Source: Thermomicrobiales bacterium
Lineage (GTDB): Bacteria > Chloroflexota > Limnocylindria > Limnocylindrales > CSP1-4
NCBI GenBank assembly: GCA_004525275.1
Contig: SPCO01000068.1
Location: forward strand, 1 to 7,338
Reading direction: 5' to 3'
DNA: 7,338 nt
Shown here in pieces: positions 1-5,272 of the stretch. The number at the start of each line of letters is the position of its first letter. Positions within the stretch are counted from its first letter, which is position 1. Both the position numbers and the translations under genes were made by a program. The notes under the pieces were generated by a model. The model was not told the DNA's origin. It ran no database searches and saw nothing but the letters and a program-made list of their open reading frames with translations.

Positions 1-43
1 CGTCGCTCGATCACGTGGTCCGGTGCCTCGCGATGGACGCCGA

Positions 44-155
44 AGCTTGAAGCTTGAGGCCTGAGGCCTGAGGCTTGAGGCCTGAGGCTTGAGGCTTGAG
101 GCTTGAGGCTTGATGCTTGATGCCTGATGCTTGATGCCTGATGCTTGATGCTTGA
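44..155. repeat. 16-copy heptamer tandem repeat (consensus DGCYTGA)
   Basis: Sixteen uninterrupted 7-base units fill exactly 112 bases with no insertion or deletion. The first base changes in blocks: A in units 1-2, G in units 3-10, T in units 11-16. The fourth base is C in units 3, 4, 6, 12 and 14 and T elsewhere; all other positions are invariant. Because 7 is not a multiple of 3, the TGA in each unit closes all three plus-strand frames within 21 bases, while the minus strand stays open. Two HindIII-type AAGCTT sites lie at 43-48 and 50-55. Heptamer arrays are known as short tandemly repeated repetitive sequences in cyanobacteria; this one is of that general type, but I do not recognise the unit. 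Slippage and local duplication are the likely origin. Confidence 0.95.
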
Positions 156-227
156 TTTGCCGCCGCTAGGAGGACCTCCCGCTGCTGATGCCTGTTGAAG
201 CATCACGAACGTGGACTTGGGCGGGGT

Positions 228-307
228 GGCACACCGCGGCATCGGCACACCGCCGCATCGGCGCACCGCGGCATCGGCACACCGCGGCATCGGCACACCG
301 CGGCATC
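228..307. repeat. Five-copy 16-base tandem repeat
   Basis: Five units of GGCACACCGCGGCATC run without gaps. Unit 2 (244-259) has CCGCCG in place of CCGCGG, unit 3 (260-275) has GGCGCACC in place of GGCACACC, and units 1, 4 and 5 are identical. A sixth unit starts at 308 as GGCGCGG and breaks off. Four units carry the palindrome CCGCGG. The 16-base period is not divisible by three, so translation gives different peptides in successive copies, which argues against coding. Confidence 0.93.
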
Positions 308-309
308 GG

Positions 310-347
310 CGCGGTTCATGCCTCAACCGACGCGGTTGATGCCTCAA
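310..347. repeat. 17-base direct doublet with inverted heptamer ends
   Basis: Bases 310-326 and 331-347 match at 16 of 17 positions (CGCGGTT, then C or G, then ATGCCTCAA), separated by four bases. The last seven bases of each copy, GCCTCAA, are the exact reverse complement of the upstream heptamer phased as TTGAGGC. In the second copy ATGCC can pair with GGCAT at 350-354, and CGGT at 333-336 with ACCG at 355-358 across a two-base bulge, giving a modest stem-loop. Confidence 0.8.
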
Positions 348-383
348 TTGGCATACCGGCCCAGAGGGTCCGCCGGCGCGCTC

Positions 384-396
384 AATCAAGCATCAA
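384..396. repeat. Inverted copy of two heptamer units
   Basis: The 13 bases AATCAAGCATCAA are the perfect reverse complement of bases 145-157, the end of the heptamer array (last two units plus two bases). The two arms enclose about 226 bases holding the 16-mers and the doublet. In RNA or single-stranded DNA they could close a long loop. It may equally be a relic of inverted duplication. Confidence 0.75.
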
Positions 397-458
397 ACGG
401 CCGTCACGACCTGTCGCCCGGTCCCGGCCCGTAGCCCAGCGCCGGCGAGCCCTTGGCC

Positions 459-2135
459 TCAGACAGCCAGTCGCTTGTACTTGATCCGGTGGGGTTGGTC
501 GGCGGCGACGCCCAGTTCGCGGTGACGGTATTCCTCGTACTCGGTGAAGTTGCCCTCGAACCAGCGGACCTGGCTATCGCCTTGGAAGGCGAGGACGTGG
601 GTGGCGATCCGGTCAAGGAACCAGCGATCGTGGCTGATCACCACCACGCATCCCGGGAATGACTCCAGACCCGTCTCGAGCGCCCGGAGCGTGTCGACGT
701 CCAAGTCGTTCGTGGGTTCGTCGAGCAGCAGCACGTCGCCGCCCGACTTCAGCAGCTTGGCCAGGTGGACTCGGTTGCGCTCGCCGCCCGACAACTTGCC
801 CACAGGCTTCTGCTGGTCCGTGCCGCGGAAGTTGAAACTCGAGACGTAGGCTCGAGCGGGGAGCTCGCGGCTGCCGATCTTGATGAACTCGGCTCCGCCG
901 GCGATCTCGTCGAAGACGCTGTTGTCCGCCTCGAGATCGTCGCGGCTCTGGTCAACGTAGCTGAGCTGAACGGTGTCGCCGATCGTGATGCCGCCACTGT
1001 CGGGCGCTTCCTGCCCGACGATCATCCGAAACAGGGTCGTCTTGCCCGCACCGTTGGCCCCGATGATCCCGACGATCCCGGCCCGTGGCAGAGAGAACGT
1101 CAGATCCTCGATGAGGACCTTGTCGCCGTACGCCTTGGCCAGGTCCTTGACCTCGATGACGCTGTCACCGAGGCGTGGGCCGGGCGGGATGGCGATCTCG
1201 AGCTCACGAGCCGCCCCCTTGTTGGATTGCGCCTCGGCCAACAACTTCTCGTACGCGCTGAGCCGGGCCTTGCCCTTCGCCTGGCGGGCTCGCGGGGCCA
1301 GCCGGACCCATTCCAGTTCACGGGCCAGGGTGCGCTGGCGCGCGTCGTCCGTCCGTTGCTCCCCGGCCAGGCGTTCCAGCTTCTGCTCCAGCCAGCTCGA
1401 ATAGTTGCCCTCGAACGGGATCCCCCGGCCATGGTCGAGCTCGAGGATCCACTGGGCGACGTTGTCGAGGAAATACCGATCGTGGGTGATGGCCACGACC
1501 GTCCCCGAATACTCCTGGAGGAAGCGTTCGAGCCAGTAGACCGACTCGGCGTCGAGGTGATTCGTCGGCTCGTCGAGCAGCAGGAGATCGGGGTGTCGCA
1601 GAAGCAGGCGGCACAGCGCCACGCGACGCTTCTCGCCGCCGGACAGGGTGCTGACGTTCGCGTCGTCGGGCGGGCAGCGCAGGGCATCCATCGCGATATC
1701 GACGTTGCGCTCGAGGTTCCAGGCGTCAGAAGCCGCGATCTTGTCTTCGAGCGCCGCCTGCTCGGTGCCCAGCGCCTCGTAGTCGGCGTCCGGGACGGAC
1801 CATTCGGCCATGACCTCGTTGTAGCGATCGATCAGGCCCTGGACTTCGGCGACACCGTCCATGACGTTGCCCTTGACGTCCTTCGTCAGGTCCAGCTCGG
1901 GTTCCTGGCTCAGGAAGCCGACCGTGAAGCCGGGCGTCAGGCGCGCCTCGCCCGTGAATCCGTCATCGAGCCCGGCCATGATCCGGAGGAGGCTCGACTT
2001 CCCCGCGCCATTCGATCCGATGACCCCGATCTTCGCGCCGGGATAGAACGACAGCGAGATGTTCTCGAGGACCGTCCGATCCGGCGGGTAGTGGCGGGCG
2101 AGCTTGTACGTGCTGTAAATGAATTCGTGGGCCAT
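459..2135 (-). CDS. ettA: EttA, ABC-F energy-dependent translational throttle
   Basis: A 558-residue protein, close to the 555 of E. coli EttA. It has two ABC ATPase cassettes and no membrane segment. Cassette 1 has Walker A GSNGAGKS at 40-47, signature LSGGE at 164-168, Walker B LLLLDEPTNHLD with catalytic E189, and switch H218. The EttA-type arm, the family-specific insertion, lies around residues 87-139. The charged inter-domain linker (P-site tRNA interaction motif) spans about 245-310 and is rich in Arg, Lys and Glu. Cassette 2 has Walker A GANGAGKT at 359-366, LSGGE at 448-452, E473 and H502. EttA is known to bind the ribosomal E site and gate entry into elongation according to the ATP/ADP ratio. 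The frame is open far upstream, but homology begins at the ATG at 2135 (MAHEFIYSTYKL), so I chose it. No Shine-Dalgarno precedes it. The gene stands 100 bases behind the SnoaL-like gene. Confidence 0.96.
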   Translation of the reverse strand: MAHEFIYSTYKLARHYPPDRTVLENISLSFYPGAKIGVIGSNGAGKSSLLRIMAGLDDGFTGEARLTPGFTVGFLSQEPELDLTKDVKGNVMDGVAEVQGLIDRYNEVMAEWSVPDADYEALGTEQAALEDKIAASDAWNLERNVDIAMDALRCPPDDANVSTLSGGEKRRVALCRLLLRHPDLLLLDEPTNHLDAESVYWLERFLQEYSGTVVAITHDRYFLDNVAQWILELDHGRGIPFEGNYSSWLEQKLERLAGEQRTDDARQRTLARELEWVRLAPRARQAKGKARLSAYEKLLAEAQSNKGAARELEIAIPPGPRLGDSVIEVKDLAKAYGDKVLIEDLTFSLPRAGIVGIIGANGAGKTTLFRMIVGQEAPDSGGITIGDTVQLSYVDQSRDDLEADNSVFDEIAGGAEFIKIGSRELPARAYVSSFNFRGTDQQKPVGKLSGGERNRVHLAKLLKSGGDVLLLDEPTNDLDVDTLRALETGLESFPGCVVVISHDRWFLDRIATHVLAFQGDSQVRWFEGNFTEYEEYRHRELGVAADQPHRIKYKRLAV

Positions 2136-2141
2136 GGGGGA

Positions 2142-2147
2142 AGGGTA
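2142..2147 (-). promoter_or_regulatory. Possible -10 element (TACCCT) for leaderless ettA
   Basis: On the minus strand TACCCT fits TAnnnT and ends six bases before the ettA ATG, the distance expected if transcription begins at or beside the A of ATG. The bases between are TCCCCC, with no purine-rich ribosome site. No -35-like hexamer is visible at the usual distance. Short motifs like this occur often by chance, so this is a suggestion only. Confidence 0.22.
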
Positions 2148-2163
2148 GCGGCTCAGCGGCGAG

Positions 2164-2234
2164 GCGCCCGGCAGTGCGGGACGAGCCGTCGCCGAGCGCC
2201 CGGCAGTGCGGGACGGGCCGTCGCCGAGCGCCCG
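2164..2234. repeat. 32-base tandem duplication between SnoaL-like gene and ettA
   Basis: Bases 2164-2195 and 2196-2227 match at 31 of 32 positions (A2184 against G2216). A third copy begins at 2228 and stops after seven bases (GCGCCCG), directly against the stop codon of the SnoaL-like gene. The second copy contains GCCCG (2198-2202) able to pair with CGGGC (2214-2218); the single difference weakens this pairing in the first copy. No T-run follows, so it is not a standard terminator. It fills most of the 100-base gap ahead of ettA. Confidence 0.92.
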
Positions 2235-2235
2235 T

Positions 2236-2643
2236 TCAGTCTCCGATGTCACCAGCGTGAAAGAAACGATCCCAGATCGCGGTGTCGTCCGGAAAGAACC
2301 ATCGCTCGGCTTGTCGACCGTCGCGGTAATGAAAGATGCTGACCACTCTGGTCTCGATATCGACTGTGGGACGCCTGATACCCATCTGGCTGAGGGCGCA
2401 GACATGGGCATCGTTCGCGAGTACGTCATGTTCGGTGAGCCAGAACCCGTATCCCTTGAGGACCCCCAGGAAGGCGATGACGGCTTCCCGGCCGATGACG
2501 TCCCCGGCCATGGGGTGATCGCCCGGGATGTGCCAGATGACGTCGGGGTCGAGAAACGTCGCCAGGGTGGCGAGATCACCAGCCCGCAGCGCACTGGCGG
2601 TCCTTCTGTAGATCGTGGCGTTCGGGTGTTCCGACGCACTCAT
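2236..2643 (-). CDS. SnoaL/NTF2-like (ketosteroid-isomerase-fold) small protein
   Basis: A 135-residue single-domain protein of typical length for the NTF2-like superfamily. The N-terminal helix pattern (YRRTASALRAGDLATLATFL, residues 12-31), the strand VIWHIPGDHPMAG at 35-47 and the GREAV at 51-55 resemble SnoaL-like proteins, whose cone-shaped pocket binds small hydrophobic molecules or catalyses isomerase- or hydrolase-type steps. The C-terminal part (RQAERWFFPDD, then WDRFF) is also family-like. I cannot assign a reaction or substrate. There is no signal peptide or membrane segment. The ATG overlaps the aminotransferase stop as ATGA and has no strong Shine-Dalgarno, so translation is probably coupled. 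Codon use is looser than in its neighbours: AGA twice, AGG twice, TTT four times, plus ACA, CAA and GTA, hinting at a different history. Confidence 0.82.
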   Translation of the reverse strand: MSASEHPNATIYRRTASALRAGDLATLATFLDPDVIWHIPGDHPMAGDVIGREAVIAFLGVLKGYGFWLTEHDVLANDAHVCALSQMGIRRPTVDIETRVVSIFHYRDGRQAERWFFPDDTAIWDRFFHAGDIGD

Positions 2644-3815
2644 CGGCGGATCATCGCGGCGCGGAATGCCTCGAGGCCGCGCTCGACCATCGCGTCGCTG
2701 GCGGTCAGCGAGATGCGGAACCAGCCGGGTAACTCGGCCATCGAACCTGGAAGCACGATCGCGCCCAGGCCGGCCAGACGCTCGGCGAAGGCGACGTCAT
2801 CCGGCTCGGGTGAGCGCGCCATCACGTAAAACGTGCCCTCAGGCCGGGTGACTTCGTAACCCATCTCCCGAAGTGCGGGGACCATCCGGTCGCGTCGAGC
2901 CTGGAGCGCAGCGATGTCCACCGACAGCGATTCGAGGTCGGAGATCGAATGTTGCAGCAAGGCGTTCGGGAAGCCCCAACCCGAGGCGATCTGCTGGATC
3001 ATGATCCGGGACATCGAGGCCCGGCGGTCCGGGAACGTCGGCGACAGGGCCGCATAGCCGATCCGCTGGCCCGGGGCGAGCAGCGTCTTGCCGTAGGTGT
3101 AGATCGTCAGGGTGGCGTCGTAGTCGAGCGCTGGGCTCCGAAACTCGATGCCATCGAAGACGATCCGGTTGTAGGCCTCGTCCGAGATCAGGATGATCGG
3201 GCGCCCGTGACGCGCTGAGGCCTCGGTCAATACCCGGCCGAGCGCCGCGAGTTCCGGCTCCCGGTAGATCCGGCCCGATGGGTTGTGCGGACTGTTGACG
3301 ATGATGGCCCTGGTTTGGGGGGTGATGGCCGCCGCGATCGCATCGGTGGCCAGTGCGAAATCCGGTCCATCGAGACGGACCCGCACTGGAGTGGCCCCGG
3401 ATGACTCGATCATCAGCTCATAGAAGAACCAGGGCGGCGACAGGAAGATGACCTCGTCACCGACATCGCACAGGGCCCGGATCGTGACGCCCAGGGCTCC
3501 GAACGCTCCCGCGGTCAAGGCGACGTCCTCGGGCTCGTAGGCGAGGCCGGTTCGCCCGCGCAGAACCTCGGCGACGACCTGGCGCGGTTCTTCCTCACTG
3601 GTCTTGTAGGCGAACCAATCCTTGTTCTCGGGCACGGCATGGCGCTGGAGCGTGTCGACCAGCCCGGGGAGTGGCATCTCCTGGGGATTGCCAAACGCGA
3701 AGTCCGCGATGTCGGGGTCGAGGTGGTGGCGCTCCCAGGTGCCGTGCTCGTAAAAGTCAAGGACGGGCGCCACGCTGGCGATCATCCGGTCGGTCCGCGA
3801 TCGGGTCAGGGTCAT
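2640..3815 (-). CDS. Fold-type I PLP-dependent aminotransferase (class I/II)
   Basis: A 391-residue cytosolic enzyme of normal class I/II length that transfers amino groups between amino and keto acids using pyridoxal phosphate. Visible landmarks are FAFGNPQEMPLP near 39-50, TAGAFGALG at 101-109 (cofactor phosphate loop), W129 in SPPWFFYE (ring-stacking position), NSPHNPSGR with N178, SDEAYNRIVFDG with D212 and Y215, the Schiff-base K243 in YGKTLLAPGQRIGY, phosphate-contacting R251, and R367 in WFRISL, the usual substrate-carboxylate arginine. All catalytic positions are intact. The substrate cannot be read from sequence; aspartate, aromatic or alanine-type activity are all possible. The frame is open 18 codons further upstream, but the ATG at 3815 has AAGGAGG just before it and matches family N-termini. 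It follows cofE by 16 bases and overlaps the next gene by four, so it is part of the F420 operon, though no F420 step is known to need it. Confidence 0.92.
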   Translation of the reverse strand: MTLTRSRTDRMIASVAPVLDFYEHGTWERHHLDPDIADFAFGNPQEMPLPGLVDTLQRHAVPENKDWFAYKTSEEEPRQVVAEVLRGRTGLAYEPEDVALTAGAFGALGVTIRALCDVGDEVIFLSPPWFFYELMIESSGATPVRVRLDGPDFALATDAIAAAITPQTRAIIVNSPHNPSGRIYREPELAALGRVLTEASARHGRPIILISDEAYNRIVFDGIEFRSPALDYDATLTIYTYGKTLLAPGQRIGYAALSPTFPDRRASMSRIMIQQIASGWGFPNALLQHSISDLESLSVDIAALQARRDRMVPALREMGYEVTRPEGTFYVMARSPEPDDVAFAERLAGLGAIVLPGSMAELPGWFRISLTASDAMVERGLEAFRAAMIRR

Positions 3816-3820
3816 GGGAT

Positions 3821-3827
3821 CCTCCTT
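3821..3827 (-). promoter_or_regulatory. Strong Shine-Dalgarno (AAGGAGG) of the aminotransferase gene
   Basis: AAGGAGG lies five bases before the ATG at 3815 and is the best ribosome binding site in the window. It decides the start and sits inside the 16-base gap after the cofE stop. It suggests that the aminotransferase is translated independently of cofE and more efficiently than the coupled genes. Confidence 0.85.
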
Positions 3828-3831
3828 GGCG

Positions 3832-4629
3832 TCATGGGAAAAGGTCGTTCTCACGGGGAATGAGTGCATCGCGGATGGTCGCTTCGCCTCGAGTGATTAT
3901 TGCCCCCCGGATCAAGGCCACCGGCCGGCCCGCGGCCTTGCCGAGGGCGAGTTCCGCGGCGGACGCGAGTTCGTCGGCGACGGCCCGAACCGTGGAGCGC
4001 ATGATCCGACCATCGGCGTCTGAAGCGCCCCGGAGATCCTCCAGGGGTAGAAGTCCGGACACGCCGATCGCGACATCGACGATCCCCCAGCGCCACGGCC
4101 GACCAAACGAATCGGAGACGATGACCGGGACGTCCACCCCGAACCTGGCCCGAACGGCGGCCCGGATCGCCGCGGCGGAGCGGTCGGGATCGACCGGGAG
4201 AAGAGTCACGATCGAGCCTGATGCCGGCCCGACGTTCGAGGCATCGATCCCGCCGTTGGCGCATACGAATCCGTGGCTCGTTTCGGTGATCAGCACCCCG
4301 TTCGCCATGCGAACGACCCGTCGCGCTTCACGGAGGACGACTTCGAGCTGACGGGCGTCGCGGTCCCAGCGCTCGGCGAATTCGACGACCTCGGGACGAG
4401 GGACGACCGAGGTCAGGTCGACGACCGCCCCCTCAGCCTTTGACACGATCTTCTGGGTGACGACGAGCACATCATCGACCGCCATCGGCAGGACATGGGC
4501 CGATCGCTGGATCGCGTTGCCGATGATGGCGCCGAGGTCGTCGCCCTCGACGATCTCGGGGATGCCATCGAGGGCAACCAGTTGGATCGGCCGACCGGGC
4601 GAGGGCGGGCGCGAGCGATCAGTCGACAC
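3832..4629 (-). CDS. cofE: CofE, coenzyme F420-0:L-glutamate ligase
   Basis: A 265-residue enzyme that adds L-glutamate to F420-0, with GTP, as the glutamyl step of F420 synthesis; family members may add a second gamma-linked glutamate or more. Family motifs appear in order: LVALDGIPEIVEGDDL at 17-32, VVTQKIVSKAEG at 56-67, ETSHGFVCANGGIDASNV at 116-133, LLPVDPDRSAAAIR at 143-156, SDSFGRPWRWG at 172-182, then GLLPLEDLRGASDADGR and a VADELASAAEL helix. It ends soon after the ligase core (ENDLFP), so it lacks the FMN/nitroreductase-like second domain of mycobacterial FbiB. I chose the GTG at 4629: AGGAG lies seven bases before it and it overlaps cofC by 11 bases. An ATG at 4665 would add 12 low-complexity residues and overlap cofC by 47 bases. 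Confidence 0.95.
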   Translation of the reverse strand: MSTDRSRPPSPGRPIQLVALDGIPEIVEGDDLGAIIGNAIQRSAHVLPMAVDDVLVVTQKIVSKAEGAVVDLTSVVPRPEVVEFAERWDRDARQLEVVLREARRVVRMANGVLITETSHGFVCANGGIDASNVGPASGSIVTLLPVDPDRSAAAIRAAVRARFGVDVPVIVSDSFGRPWRWGIVDVAIGVSGLLPLEDLRGASDADGRIMRSTVRAVADELASAAELALGKAAGRPVALIRGAIITRGEATIRDALIPRENDLFP

Positions 4630-5272
4630 CGAGGCGCTCCTGGCGGCTCGATTCGACGAAGACAAGGTCGTCGGGGGTGTCGAGGTCGATCGTCAGTGGC
4701 CCATCGACTTCGACGTAGAGCGCGCCGGCGGCCTCGGCTGCTGTCCGGTGGGCCCGCCGGCTGTCCGGCCCGAAGGCCGGCTCGATGATGTCGGGAGGTT
4801 TCAGTCCGATCGTATTCGTGCCCGTGCCGTGACGGTCGGTGACGAGGACGACGGCGGGCTGGTCTGCGCCAGGGGTGCCGGTCGGCTGGTCCGGGTCGCC
4901 CTCGACAAGCGCGTCGACGACGGTCGCAATGGCTTCGCCATCGACGAACGGGAGGTCGATGGGCAGGACGACGACCGCCTCCGCGCCGCCCGCGACGACA
5001 TCGCCTCGAGCCTCGCGGAGCCCGGCGTTGAGGCCCTCGGTCCGCTGGAGCAGGGTCCGGGCTCCCAGGTCGGCGGCCTGACGCAGGACTTCGCGATCCG
5101 GGCTGACCACCAACACGTCATCGAGCCGATCGACCCCGAGGGCGGCCAGCACGGTCTGGGTCAGGAGTCCCTCCACCAGGTCCTGCCGCTCCTCCGCATC
5201 CAGGGCTCCCCCGAGCCGTGACTTCGCACCCTCGAACGTGCCGACCGGGATGATGGCCGCGATCCGGGTCAT
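4619..5272 (-). CDS. cofC: CofC, 2-phospho-L-lactate (or PEP) guanylyltransferase
   Basis: A 217-residue nucleotidyltransferase that couples GTP to a phosphorylated three-carbon acid (2-phospholactate in archaea, phosphoenolpyruvate in mycobacterial FbiD), making the activated donor for CofD. Signs are the N-terminal nucleotide loop IPVGTFEGAKSRL at 8-20, the metal-binding LPIDLPFV at 103-110, HGTGTNTIGLKPP at 148-160, FGPDS and H175, and the C-terminal IDLDTPDDL at 195-203 that closes the glycosyltransferase-A-like fold. A Gly/Pro/Asp-rich loop lies at about 124-139. The ATG overlaps the cofD stop as ATGA and lacks a strong Shine-Dalgarno, indicating translational coupling and perhaps matched amounts of CofC and CofD. 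The sequence alone does not settle which acid is used. Confidence 0.94.
   Translation of the reverse strand: MTRIAAIIPVGTFEGAKSRLGGALDAEERQDLVEGLLTQTVLAALGVDRLDDVLVVSPDREVLRQAADLGARTLLQRTEGLNAGLREARGDVVAGGAEAVVVLPIDLPFVDGEAIATVVDALVEGDPDQPTGTPGADQPAVVLVTDRHGTGTNTIGLKPPDIIEPAFGPDSRRAHRTAAEAAGALYVEVDGPLTIDLDTPDDLVFVESSRQERLGVD
4637..4641 (-). promoter_or_regulatory. Shine-Dalgarno (AGGAG) that sets the cofE GTG start
   Basis: AGGAG inside the cofC 3' end lies seven bases before the GTG at 4629. It supports GTG over the upstream ATG at 4665. Confidence 0.65.

Larger units (their letters stand above)
1..458. other. Gene-poor region rich in short tandem repeats
   Basis: This stretch lies beyond the ettA stop codon and holds no convincing gene. 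It contains a heptamer array (44-155), a 16-base array (228-307), a 17-base doublet (310-347) and inverted copies of the heptamer (320-326, 341-347, 384-396). Small hairpins can also be drawn: TGATGC/GCATCA at 186-191 and 200-205 with an 8-base loop, and ATGCC/GGCAT at 339-343 and 350-354 with a 6-base loop. None is followed by a T-run on the minus strand, so no canonical intrinsic terminator for ettA is visible. The plus-strand frames across the 16-mers are repeat translations with no protein-like sequence. At 168-173 an AGGAGG stands 14 bases before an ATG at 188, too far for a good ribosome site. The minus strand is open from 392 to the left edge in one frame, but its sequence is mostly repeat-derived. 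Confidence 0.75.

Noticed and set aside
3..50. Possible C-terminal tail of a convergent plus-strand gene (SLDHVVRCLAMDAEA, stop at 48-50)
   Set aside because: Only 15 codons are visible. The complementary frame on the minus strand has equally good third-base composition, so the coding strand cannot be decided from this window.
44..307. CRISPR array
   Set aside because: The repeats are contiguous 7- and 16-base units with no spacers, and no cas genes are present.
400..458. Rho-independent terminator after ettA
   Set aside because: G+C-rich palindromes such as CGCCGGCG (440-447) occur, but no stable hairpin followed by a T-run is visible on the minus strand.
188..484. Plus-strand frame starting at ATG 188 behind an AGGAGG
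   Set aside because: The AGGAGG is 14 bases from the ATG, the product is mostly a translation of the 16-base repeats in shifting frames, and it runs into the 3' end of ettA on the other strand.
765..2342. Long plus-strand open frame (525 codons) opposite ettA
   Set aside because: It is antisense to a full-length, motif-complete EttA. Its translation is rich in Arg, Val, Asp and Leu without recognisable motifs, as expected of the antisense shadow of a G+C-rich gene.
2136..2639. N-terminal extension of EttA up to a GTG at 2639
   Set aside because: The frame is open, but the extension overlaps the SnoaL-like gene, reads through the 32-base repeats and lacks family similarity. EttA homology starts at the ATG at 2135.
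3816..3869. Earlier start for the aminotransferase at 3869
   Set aside because: It would overlap the end of cofE, and the strong AAGGAGG at 3821-3827 points to the ATG at 3815.
3671..4351. Plus-strand open frame (226 codons) opposite the aminotransferase and cofE
   Set aside because: Ser/Arg/Pro-rich shadow translation overlapping two confident genes.
4457..5221. Plus-strand open frame (254 codons) opposite cofC and cofE
   Set aside because: An antisense shadow of two genes with all family motifs; no ribosome site and no protein-like features of its own.
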